Source: Geitlerinema sp. BBD 1991-9 (lineage in GTDB: Bacteria; Cyanobacteriota; Cyanobacteriia; Cyanobacteriales; Geitlerinemataceae). From it: DNA of 42,013 bases. Location: NCBI GenBank assembly GCA_001657325.1, contig LWRO01000036.1, positions 1-42,013 of the forward strand. The letters run 5' to 3'. A program made the translations under genes and the position numbers. Under the pieces are notes generated by a model. The model was not told the DNA's origin and did not search any database. It worked only from the letters and a program-made list of their open reading frames with translations. Below, piece after piece: positions 28,226 to 35,342 of this stretch (within the stretch, counting starts at the first letter, position 1; every line of letters begins with the position of its first letter).

Positions 28226-28377
28226 TTGTTGTCGCTGTATTGGGGTATTCGTTTTAGTGTAATGCTTCTTGCTTATGCTGGCTGATGGGACAATTGGGGG
28301 TTGACCCGGCGGTGAGCCGACTCGATGACTCAATGACGAGAAACGAATGCTTCCCCTCACCTTCTCAGCCCCTCATC

Positions 28378-29349
28378 TCAGTACACGCGACTTAGGACGT
28401 AATCGGCCAGGCGAATTAAGGTTTGGCGGGATTCTGAGGCCGGTAGTCGATCGAGGCGTTTGACTGCGAGGTGGGCGTGTTCGGCTGCAAGGGTTCGCGC
28501 CCGTTCGATGCCTCGACTTTCTTGAATCAGCGCAATGGCTCGATCGAGATCGTCGGGTTCGGCAAATTCTCGCGCGATGAGGGTTTCCAGAGGGGTTTGC
28601 TCTTCGAGAGCGTAGAGGACAGGGGCGGTGAGGTTGCCGCTTTGCAGGTCGGAAACTGCCGGTTTTCCCAGGGTTTCGGTGGAACTGGTGAAGTCGAGAA
28701 TGTCGTCTACAATCTGAAAGGCTAAACCCAGATCGCGCCCGTAGTGGTAAACGTCGTTGGCAATGTCGCTCGACATATCGCTCAGAACAGCGGCGGCTTT
28801 GCTACTGTTGGCGATCAGCGAGGCGGTTTTGTAGTAACTTTTCTCGAGGTAGGCTTCGATCGACAGATCCGCGTCAAATCGACTGAGTCCCTGTTGGATT
28901 TCCCCTTCAGCCAGATCCATAATGACTTGGGACAGGAGTTTGACGACTTCGAGGTTGTCGAGGTTGGCGAGATACCAAGAGGATTGAGCGAATAAGAAGT
29001 CTCCTGCCAAGACGGCGACGCGATTGCCGAAACTGCTATGAACCGTGGGAATTCCTCGCCGGATTTCGGATTCGTCGAGAACGTCGTCGTGGACGAGGCT
29101 CGCCGTATGAATCATTTCGGTAATTTCAGCGAGGCGGCGATGCCGGGGGGTGAGGTCTTGACCGGTAATGGTGGCACGGGAAACGAGCAGAACGATGGCA
29201 GGCCTCAGTTGCTTCCCTCCAGCTTGAAATAGGTGATCGGCCGCTGCGAAAAGTATAGGGTGACGCGCCCCGACAAGCTGTCGCAAGTTCTGATTGAGGA
29301 CGCGCAGGTCGTCTTCAACTGGGGAAAAGAGAGAAGTTGCTGAGGTCAT
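28378..29349 (-). CDS. sds: Solanesyl (long-chain all-trans polyprenyl) diphosphate synthase
   Basis: 323 residues, ATG 29349. Substrate region GGKQLRP, first Asp-rich motif LVHDDVLDESEIRRG, GDFLFAQSSWYLAN, KTASLIANSSKAAAVLS and second Asp-rich motif FQIVDDILDFTSS. The residues five and four positions ahead of the first Asp motif are small, as in long-chain enzymes. In cyanobacteria this protein makes the C45 side chain of plastoquinone. It is probably cotranscribed with clpP or read through to it. Confidence 0.92.
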   Translation of the reverse strand: MTSATSLFSPVEDDLRVLNQNLRQLVGARHPILFAAADHLFQAGGKQLRPAIVLLVSRATITGQDLTPRHRRLAEITEMIHTASLVHDDVLDESEIRRGIPTVHSSFGNRVAVLAGDFLFAQSSWYLANLDNLEVVKLLSQVIMDLAEGEIQQGLSRFDADLSIEAYLEKSYYKTASLIANSSKAAAVLSDMSSDIANDVYHYGRDLGLAFQIVDDILDFTSSTETLGKPAVSDLQSGNLTAPVLYALEEQTPLETLIAREFAEPDDLDRAIALIQESRGIERARTLAAEHAHLAVKRLDRLPASESRQTLIRLADYVLSRVY

Positions 29350-29593
29350 GGATCGGCTGACTCAGGGGCTAAGTTACGAAAGTTTACATATCCTGCTTCT
29401 ATTCTAAGTCAAGCCTCCCGACTAGGAAAGTTTTCTCGATCGAGGGGACTTACATTATGAAAGAATCTCCTGTCAATGTTCGATCGACGATCGAGGAAGT
29501 AACCAAAACTACATAATTTCTCAAAGTACGATCCCGTCGTGGGTTTGACGACCCAAGATCGGTCTGTAAATCTTTGTTAAGTCACTCGCGAAG

Positions 29594-29622
29594 TTGGTCT
29601 TCAAAATTGGGAAGCTTATGTT
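29594..29622 (+). promoter_or_regulatory. Candidate sigma-70-type promoter for the structured transcript
   Basis: TTGGTC (29594-29599) and TATGTT (29617-29622) are separated by 17 nt, the preferred spacing. It lies about 25-40 bp before the folded region starting near 29650. It diverges from the sds start about 250 bp away. Confidence 0.45.
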
Positions 29623-29664
29623 ACATTAAAGGTAAGGATTGTTGTAACTCCAAATACGAGATGC

Positions 29665-29883
29665 GAGTGAAGCCGTGAGGAGCGTGTCGAGAGACCTGCT
29701 CGTGTTCGCTCTGCTTAAGCCAGACTTAGGTTGGCTGATGTAGAAGCATCGCTAGGCGGCTATCTAAGCGATCTTCCGCCTAGGAGTCTTTCGTTACTTT
29801 CCTCCATCGACTTCGACCCCGAGTTGCTCAGGTTGCTCGGTTAGCCTTGCTATGAGGTGAACTGAAGTCGGGGATCTTCACTC
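29665..29883 (+). ncRNA. Structured RNA candidate (free ncRNA or long 5' leader)
   Basis: The region is bounded by a perfect long-range helix: GAGTGAAG (29665-29672) with CTTCACTC (29876-29883). Inside are a strong hairpin CTAGGCGG/CCGCCTAG (29752-29759 with 29776-29783), an AGCCA/TGGCT hairpin just before it, and two mutually exclusive pairings near the 3' end: GACTTC/GAAGTC (29809-29814 with 29864-29869) or CCCCGA/TCGGGG (29817-29822 with 29868-29873). A promoter-like element precedes and a terminator-like hairpin follows at 30144. There is no open frame across it. It does not show rnpB, tmRNA or SRP RNA signatures. A 6S-type RNA or leader of the 38-codon ORF are possibilities. Confidence 0.5.
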
Positions 29884-30004
29884 GTAACCGGAGAACAGCC
29901 TCATTCCCCGGCGTCGTGGTTTGGCGAGTTCCTGCTGAGTTCTTTCGGTGCAGGTTTTCGCTGCAATATTTCTGTGTCCCGCTTCTCACCTCCTATGCTG
30001 TCCT

Positions 30005-30121
30005 ATGACCTTCAACGATCTCCCACTTACGATTCTCGTCCTTGCGACTGGCTACCTACTTGGCGTTCATCTTCTGCTGCGTTTAGTTCGCCGGAAAGCT
30101 GAAGAGTCGAGTAGCTCGTAA
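30005..30121 (+). CDS. 38-residue single-span membrane micro-protein (candidate)
   Basis: ATG 30005 to TAA 30121 encodes MTFNDLPLTILVLATGYLLG followed by VHLLLRLVRRKAEESSSS. There is one transmembrane helix (about residues 7-28), then a basic cluster (RLVRRK) and a Ser/Glu tail, an N-out/C-in type layout like the small subunits of thylakoid complexes. I do not recognise it as any named Psb, Psa, Pet or Ndh subunit. No strong ribosome site is visible and an overlapping frame starts 9 nt earlier, so coding is uncertain. It follows the structured region by about 120 nt and a terminator follows 23 nt after its stop. Confidence 0.45.
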   Translation: MTFNDLPLTILVLATGYLLGVHLLLRLVRRKAEESSSS

Positions 30122-30143
30122 CGTCATTTTCCCCTGAAACTCG

Positions 30144-30172
30144 ATCGCTCACCATCACGGCGGGCGATTTTT
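30144..30172 (+). terminator. Terminator-like hairpin after the micro-ORF
   Basis: ATCGCTC (30144-30150) pairs with GGGCGAT (30162-30168, one G-U pair), followed by a run of five T. It begins 23 bp after the 38-codon ORF, closing a transcription unit of about 530 bp. Confidence 0.6.
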
Positions 30173-30330
30173 AGCGAGCGTGGCAGACACAGCTTCCCCA
30201 GATCGAGTTCTGGAAGCGTAGCGTGAAGTCGATCGTTTCGGAGACTCGCGTTTGAAACCCAATCTGGTAACTGAAGAGAACGTTTCAGTTGGTTTTCGCC
30301 TGCTTAACATACCATTGTACCACCTTATCA

Positions 30331-30351
30331 CTCGATTCGATCGAGTTTTTT
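30331..30351 (+). terminator. Second plus-strand terminator-like hairpin
   Basis: CTCGAT (30331-30336) and ATCGAG (30340-30345) with a 3-nt loop, then six T. It lies just before the 3' end of the minus-strand ftsW gene and would stop plus-strand transcription from entering it antisense. Confidence 0.6.
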
Positions 30352-30363
30352 AAGGTTACGTCG

Positions 30364-31554
30364 TTACGGCCGCACCTGAGAGCGAAGTGGCTTGTCTCGC
30401 CGTCGAGAGAGAGAGACAACTGAAGCCGCGCTACTTTCTCGGGCGACGCGCACCAGAAACCCAGCAGCAACCAGACTGGCAATCGTCGAACTTCCACCGT
30501 AACTAAACAGAGGTAAAGGAAGTCCAGTCGTGGGTAAGACTCCCGTCGCGACACTGATATTAATCAACGACTGTCCCACCAAAGCGACCATTACCCCCAC
30601 CGCAACGAGTTTATAAACGATATTGGGTGCTTTCAACGCGACGCGCAACGCCAAAGTGCCATAAATCGTGAGAAACACGATCAATAGGAAACTACCGACA
30701 AAGCCAAACTCTTCGGCGTAGACAGCGAAGATGAAGTCACTATACTGAATCGGTAAATAGGAGAGTTTTTGTTGGGACATCCCAAATCCCGTTCCCCAGA
30801 ATCCGCCCGAACCAATGGCAATGAGGCTTTGAACCAATTGATACCCATCTCCATCGGGATTGGCCCAGGGGTTGAGAAACGAAACAATGCGGCGACGTTG
30901 GTATTCTTTCACGCTGAGACTGAAAACTGCCAGCAAAATACCGCCTACAGCCGTCCCGCCTAACAGACGATAGGGCAATCCCGCTGCCATCGCCATCAAC
31001 CACAGCATCATGCCACACATGGCAGTCGTGCTGAGGTTGGGTTGTAAGAGAATTGCACCGAGTACGACAGCCATCACGCCCAGCCAAGTTAACCGTTCCC
31101 GCAGCATCAAACGGTTCCAACGTCCGAACACGAGAGCGGCTTGGAGGATGAGAAATGGTTTGATCAATTCCGAGGGTTGAATGGGAACGATGCCAATGGC
31201 AATCCAGCGAGTCGCACCGTTGACGGTCGTTCCCAATCCCGGAACGAGTAGGAGCAACAGCAAGGTCAATAGTAAGACCATTCCCCATCGTGCGATCGAG
31301 AGCCACAATCGTAAGGACGTATGAACGACGATGTTAAATCCTACGAGTCCCACCATCGCCCAGATCAGTTGGCGCTTGAAATAGTAAGCTCCGTCTCCGA
31401 GTTCTCCGTAAGCACTCGGATAGGAAGCGGAGAACAGGACGAGTAATCCGATCGATAACCAGAAGAGCGTCAGCCAACGCAGCGTGCGGGCTTCCCAACC
31501 CCACTGGGACACCGACGGATCGTAAAGCGGAATGAGATATCGTAGATAACCCAC
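30364..31554 (-). CDS. ftsW: SEDS-family peptidoglycan polymerase FtsW
   Basis: 396 residues, GTG start at 31554 (no better ATG nearby). Nine to ten membrane helices are visible. SEDS hallmarks are VPGLGTTVNGATRWIAIG, PSELIKPFLIL, GDGYQLVQSLIAIGSGGFWG, the active-site loop PIQYSDFIFAVYAEEFGFVG, and LPTTGLPLPLFSYGGSS. FtsW and RodA are hard to separate; the last motif and YSDFIFAVYAEEFG fit FtsW. It polymerises lipid II at the septum with a class B PBP. The gene starts 9 nt after the small secreted protein gene, so the two are cotranscribed. Confidence 0.9.
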   Translation of the reverse strand: MGYLRYLIPLYDPSVSQWGWEARTLRWLTLFWLSIGLLVLFSASYPSAYGELGDGAYYFKRQLIWAMVGLVGFNIVVHTSLRLWLSIARWGMVLLLTLLLLLLVPGLGTTVNGATRWIAIGIVPIQPSELIKPFLILQAALVFGRWNRLMLRERLTWLGVMAVVLGAILLQPNLSTTAMCGMMLWLMAMAAGLPYRLLGGTAVGGILLAVFSLSVKEYQRRRIVSFLNPWANPDGDGYQLVQSLIAIGSGGFWGTGFGMSQQKLSYLPIQYSDFIFAVYAEEFGFVGSFLLIVFLTIYGTLALRVALKAPNIVYKLVAVGVMVALVGQSLINISVATGVLPTTGLPLPLFSYGGSSTIASLVAAGFLVRVARESSAASVVSLSRRRDKPLRSQVRP

Positions 31555-31563
31555 AGGTCGGAA

Positions 31564-32037
31564 CTATGCAGCAGTTTCTAGCATATCCTCTCCTTTTACG
31601 GGAAAGTTGACTTCCAGCAGTGCATCTACACCCGGTTGCTGCAACTGAGTTTGCCAACGCTGGGCGAACGTCCAAAACAGGCGTAGCAGTCGATCGAGCG
31701 TGTCTCCCAACCGCAAAAGCCCCTGTTTGGCTTCAACGAGATCCATTTCACCCAACTCGAAGAACGCCTTTTCTGCTGTCGGGGTCGCGAACAGCAAATT
31801 GATAAAGGTGAGGGGTTCGAGTTCGACCCATTTAGAACTCAAGCCATCAACAGAACCCCTGGAAAAAGCTCGATCGAACGCGAGATCGCTCCGATAAGGT
31901 TGGGGAAAATGGAGTGTTGCACTCTTGGCTGTCAACTCCGAGAAGACGAGTGCCGGTGGAACGATCGTTAATAATGCTACTAACAAACAAACCGAAACGG
32001 CTACGAAATTCCGCAAAAGCGATAACCGAGCGGTCAC
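31564..32037 (-). CDS. Small exported or membrane-anchored hypothetical protein upstream of ftsW
   Basis: 157 residues from GTG 32037, set by GGAGG 5 nt upstream; a TTG at 32049 would place the ribosome site inside the gene. The N-terminus is a signal or anchor (SLLRNFVAVSVCLLVALLTI). The mature part is acidic with a helical repeat-like end (LGDTLDRLLRLFWTFAQRWQ). No domain recognised. The stop lies 9 nt before ftsW, suggesting a division- or envelope-linked role, which is inference. Confidence 0.65.
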   Translation of the reverse strand: MTARLSLLRNFVAVSVCLLVALLTIVPPALVFSELTAKSATLHFPQPYRSDLAFDRAFSRGSVDGLSSKWVELEPLTFINLLFATPTAEKAFFELGEMDLVEAKQGLLRLGDTLDRLLRLFWTFAQRWQTQLQQPGVDALLEVNFPVKGEDMLETAA

Positions 32038-32573
32038 ACAAACCTCCAAAATAATAACAACCAGCTCGTTACTGGGTTATCGACGTTGTAACAGTACGCA
32101 TGTTAATTCTGCCGATCGAACTGCGCCCGTTCGGAATGTTGGCAGTCTGAAGACGTGTGCGCTACTTCGAGTCGTCTGGTAACTCACACGAAACAACCGC
32201 TCGAGCCATTCGATTTCGCTTCTTTAACTGATGCGAGACCGATGCCATACAATCTGTCTAGTCGGGAGGCTTTTCTGGTCTCGATCGACTTTCGGCCGAT
32301 AATTTCTCAACTCCACGGCCTTCGTTCGAGTTCTAAGCTCGATCGATTGCATGAAGCGCGTTAAACTTGTGCCTGAAAAACGCCGTACCCGAATAACTTA
32401 CCTCTAATATAAAGTATAACAAAAATTTATACCGATCGATCGATCGAACGCGGAAATTTTGGTGCGCGTTTGACAAAATCTGATGACATTCACATCAAAA
32501 TGCCCCGAACTCTAAAAAGCGACGATAAGAGATCGGGACTTAGCTGTTGATTAGCAGTTTGCGTTCGCCAGGG

Positions 32574-32753
32574 TTAGGATTTAATCGCGCGATTGGATAG
32601 GGTGTGGGTCTCGACGGATTCAGCAGCGCTCGCTCGAAGAAGGCTTCGCTCGAACACTTGCGACCAATTCGTTGCCGCTAGACGGGGAAGCAACAAACAA
32701 GCCGCAGCGTTGAACAGTGTCAACAGAAAGAACCCCAACCATTCGTTTGGCAT
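32574..32753 (-). CDS. 59-codon candidate membrane peptide
   Basis: ATG 32753 to TAA 32574, with GGAGG 8 nt ahead of the ATG and an AT-rich promoter-like stretch beyond it. It encodes a hydrophobic N-terminal helix (WLGFFLLTLFNAAACLLLPR) and a polar, Ser/Arg-rich tail (SLLRASAAESVETHTLSNRA). No family recognised. The good ribosome site and membrane helix favour a real gene. Confidence 0.45.
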   Translation of the reverse strand: MPNEWLGFFLLTLFNAAACLLLPRLAATNWSQVFERSLLRASAAESVETHTLSNRAIKS

Positions 32754-33179
32754 ACGGCTTTCCTCCGAAGTTTTACTACATTTATGTTGATAAATTTAAT
32801 TATGACAAGTTGAATAGGGCGTTGTCATGGGTTAATTGGTTTGAATTTCTTTTCTCTGTTATAGCTTTTATTAATGTTAATAAATGTTAAGCGATGAATA
32901 TCGTTATAACGTGAGGAGTTGAGGGTCTAGAATCGAGAATTGAAGATATTCCATCACATCAGTAGAAAACAAAGGGTTATCAGCGACTCGATCGAGTCGA
33001 TCGTCGCCAATTTATTGGAGAAAAGTCTTTCGATTCGTTCTTCCTGCCAGGTCTTTATCTGCCCAGACACTGAGGAGATCGAGCGGTTAGATTTGCAGGA
33101 GATCGAGTGACTGGATTCTCGAACCCTGTGAAGTTGAATCGCTATATCGACAATCAAAGTTCTGGTAATTGAAAATACT
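32754..33179. other. Intergenic, no gene seen
   Basis: 426 bp, markedly AT-rich at 32765-32910 (probable promoter of the minus-strand 59-codon ORF) and returning to average base composition before the recombinase-family gene ends at 33180. The stretch 32050-32573 on the other side of the small ORF also holds no supported gene, only several TCGATCGA repeats around 32433. Confidence 0.5.
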
Positions 33180-34472
33180 TCAAAACATAAACTGAACGCG
33201 AACGTCCCAACTGTCGCCATCACGATGGATTTCAATTTGCCGAACGAACTCGCGGAAATAAAACCGACGCTCCGACTCTGTTAAGTCTAACCAAAACTGT
33301 GGAATTGAAATCACTTTCGCCGTCTCGCGTAGGTTCACGGGGGGCAGTTGCGCGAGTTGCGCTTGGAGTTCGGAAATTTCCGAATTGAGGGTGTACGATC
33401 GAAGCTGAAGCGTTTCCTCATCGAGAATCCCCTCTTCCAAGAGTTGAGGGAGGACATCGAGAACTTGCTGCCGTTTGACGATTTCGCGTTGACAGCGATT
33501 TTTCACCCCATCCATATCGGGAAGCGGGAGACCGTCAGCAACCCGGCTCAAATCCCGACAAACGGCTTCGATCGTGCGCTGTAACACGAGTTCGTAGTGA
33601 AAACTTTTACACTTCGGCACGTTCGGACAATCCGTCGGTCGTAAATAGAGATATTCCCCCGGTTTGCGGTAACGGGTGACACAGGCGATTGACATCGACG
33701 AACCGCATTCACCGCAAACGACCAACCCCGCCAGCGATCGAGGGGCGCTCGCCGTTCGAGGGGGAAGTCGTCGGTTACGGCGCAACAGTCGATCGATCTG
33801 TGCCGCTTCCTCCCGCGACAGAATCGGCACGTGGGTATCGGAAACCGTCGTCCCGTTGCGATAGGTCAAATCGCCGCGATACACCGGATTGGTCAACCAG
33901 CGCCGTCCTGTCGTGACCGAAATCCGCTTTCCGTAGCGTTGCGCCAGGTGTCGAACTGCCCCGTGAAGCGAACCGTAGATTAAAAAGTGGTCGAAAAATT
34001 CCTTAATCACTGGGGCGGCGGCACGATCGATCGTATAGCGATCTTTCCCACGACGGTAACCATAGGGGGCTTTTCCCGGTGGTGGAAGTGCCTTGACTCG
34101 ATTGCGCGCGTGGCCTTGGCGGATGCGCTGACTGCGTTGTGCCTTTTGGATGTTTTGGAACAACCCCAAAATGTTTGCCCGTTCCGCTGGAGATGCTTCT
34201 CCCGAAGGCGTATCTGTCGCGACCACTTGCACGCCGAGTTCTCGAAATCGATCGAGTCGATCGCACACCTGTTCCACCGTTTCCCCCAACTCCTCCAACC
34301 GCCGCAACAGCACGTAACCGATATCGCCCTGGCGACAGTCTTCAATCAACTGGAGAAGTTGTTGGCGCTTCCCGAGATCGCGATAGATTCGATCGACCTC
34401 CCAACCCCAAGCCGCCGAATCCGGCGGTGACTCATACAGCGGATCGCTATAGACGTAAACGACGATTTTCAT
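33180..34472 (-). CDS. Serine-recombinase-family protein (XisF-like) with degenerate catalytic residues
   Basis: 430 residues, ATG 34472. The layout is that of a large serine recombinase: N-terminal resolvase-like domain (1-90), recombinase domain (about 125-230: GKAPYGYRRGKDRYTID, RWLTNPVYRGDLTYRNG), zinc ribbon (VCGECGSSM, later CPNVPKC) and a helical tail. The resolvase core is unusual. The nucleophile motif reads YVYSDP instead of Y-x-R-V-S, and the second Arg motif reads RRLEELGET where active enzymes have L-D-R-L-x-R. The Arg equivalents of gamma-delta R8, R68 and R71 therefore appear as Tyr, Glu and Glu. It overlaps the VOC gene by 4 bp (ATGA), a settled operon rather than a fresh insertion. 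It is probably a domesticated DNA-binding protein. Confidence 0.82.
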   Translation of the reverse strand: MKIVVYVYSDPLYESPPDSAAWGWEVDRIYRDLGKRQQLLQLIEDCRQGDIGYVLLRRLEELGETVEQVCDRLDRFRELGVQVVATDTPSGEASPAERANILGLFQNIQKAQRSQRIRQGHARNRVKALPPPGKAPYGYRRGKDRYTIDRAAAPVIKEFFDHFLIYGSLHGAVRHLAQRYGKRISVTTGRRWLTNPVYRGDLTYRNGTTVSDTHVPILSREEAAQIDRLLRRNRRLPPRTASAPRSLAGLVVCGECGSSMSIACVTRYRKPGEYLYLRPTDCPNVPKCKSFHYELVLQRTIEAVCRDLSRVADGLPLPDMDGVKNRCQREIVKRQQVLDVLPQLLEEGILDEETLQLRSYTLNSEISELQAQLAQLPPVNLRETAKVISIPQFWLDLTESERRFYFREFVRQIEIHRDGDSWDVRVQFMF

Positions 34473-34831
34473 GTCCCGCTGAGTTCCACCACGTTACCAT
34501 CCGGATCGCGCACGAACAGAGCGGCCCGTCCCGAAGCACTCGCTTGTACCGGATAGCCTGCATCCATCAAGGCTTGTCGGATATCCGAGAGATCGCGAAC
34601 CGCAAAGGCAATATGTCGATTGCGTCCCCATTTTTCAGGATTGTCGAGCGCTTCCTCCGTCCCTTCCAACTGAATCAGATGAAGTTGGAACTCACCGATC
34701 TGATACCAGATCCCCGGAAACTTCATCGATCGATCGACTTTGGGAAGACCTAAAATTTCACTGTAAAATCTTTCAGATCGTTCCAAATCCGATACCAAAA
34801 TCGCCGTGTGGAGATAGCGCGTTACCTGCAT
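34469..34831 (-). CDS. VOC (glyoxalase/bleomycin-resistance fold) family protein
   Basis: 120 residues, ATG 34831. It is a paired beta-alpha-beta-beta-beta fold with possible metal ligands His8 (RYLHTAILVSD), His51 (FQLHLIQL), His73 (NRHIAFAV) and Glu117 (GNVVELSG). FYSEILGLPKVDR and FVRDPDGN are typical of the superfamily, which includes lyases, dioxygenases and resistance proteins. The substrate is unknown. Its TGA overlaps the recombinase-like ATG. Confidence 0.87.
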   Translation of the reverse strand: MQVTRYLHTAILVSDLERSERFYSEILGLPKVDRSMKFPGIWYQIGEFQLHLIQLEGTEEALDNPEKWGRNRHIAFAVRDLSDIRQALMDAGYPVQASASGRAALFVRDPDGNVVELSGT

Positions 34832-35342
34832 CCGTTACCGTCTCACCCCAATGCTTTGTCCACGTTCAATTATAAGTAGCGTTTGAGGGGCCTCGTACCC
34901 GCCTCGATCGAACTCGAACCATCATAAAAAGCAATATTTAAGCCAAAAGTCAACTAAATTTAGGCTAAACTTTGAATTTTTTTATTATCGCAATCATAAA
35001 TCTCCCTTAATCGATCGAGAATCTTCACTTAAAGCCCGAATGAAAAATTAAAGCAGAGTAAGTATTTACTCGTAGGTATTTTAGGCAGTTGCACCCCAAA
35101 ACTTATGTATTTTTACACAAACTAAGTGCATCTGAAGTACCTAAGTCGTGTTGAATGGAAATTTCAACACCCGTAAAACTGCGTATTCCTCAAGCTTAAC
35201 ACGCCTGCTCTATACCAAACAGAATTCAGGTGGCCAAACCCTGGCGAGATTGCACCTGAAGCTGTTTCGTGCGTGCGAGCCGAACGATTCTTCCGAACGT
35301 TTTTTCTGAAATTTTTGAATTTTTGAGAGAGTTCTAGCAACT
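34832..35342. promoter_or_regulatory. Upstream region of the RTX phosphodiesterase gene with two hairpins
   Basis: 511 bp without a gene. Perfect inverted repeats are GTGTTGAA/TTCAACAC (35148-35155 with 35163-35170, 7-nt loop) and TTCAGGTG/CACCTGAA (35225-35232 with 35253-35260). Neither has a T-run, so they are operators or leader hairpins rather than terminators. The stretch 34930-35080 is AT-rich and probably contains the promoter. I looked for a clear Pho box (tandem CTTAACCT-like octamers) and did not see one. Confidence 0.5.

Noticed and set aside
29665-29883. Assignment to tmRNA, RNase P RNA or SRP RNA
   Set aside because: None of the conserved cores of these RNAs is present; only a generic structured-RNA call is justified.
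33105-33135. Possible tRNA T-arm (GGTTCGAGAATCC on the minus strand)
   Set aside because: Loop and stem lengths do not fit a T-arm and no acceptor or anticodon stem can be built around it.
33180-34472. Excision element or prophage integrase
   Set aside because: No attachment-site duplication or phage genes nearby, and the catalytic residues seem lost; the gene is overlapped with a VOC gene as in a stable operon.
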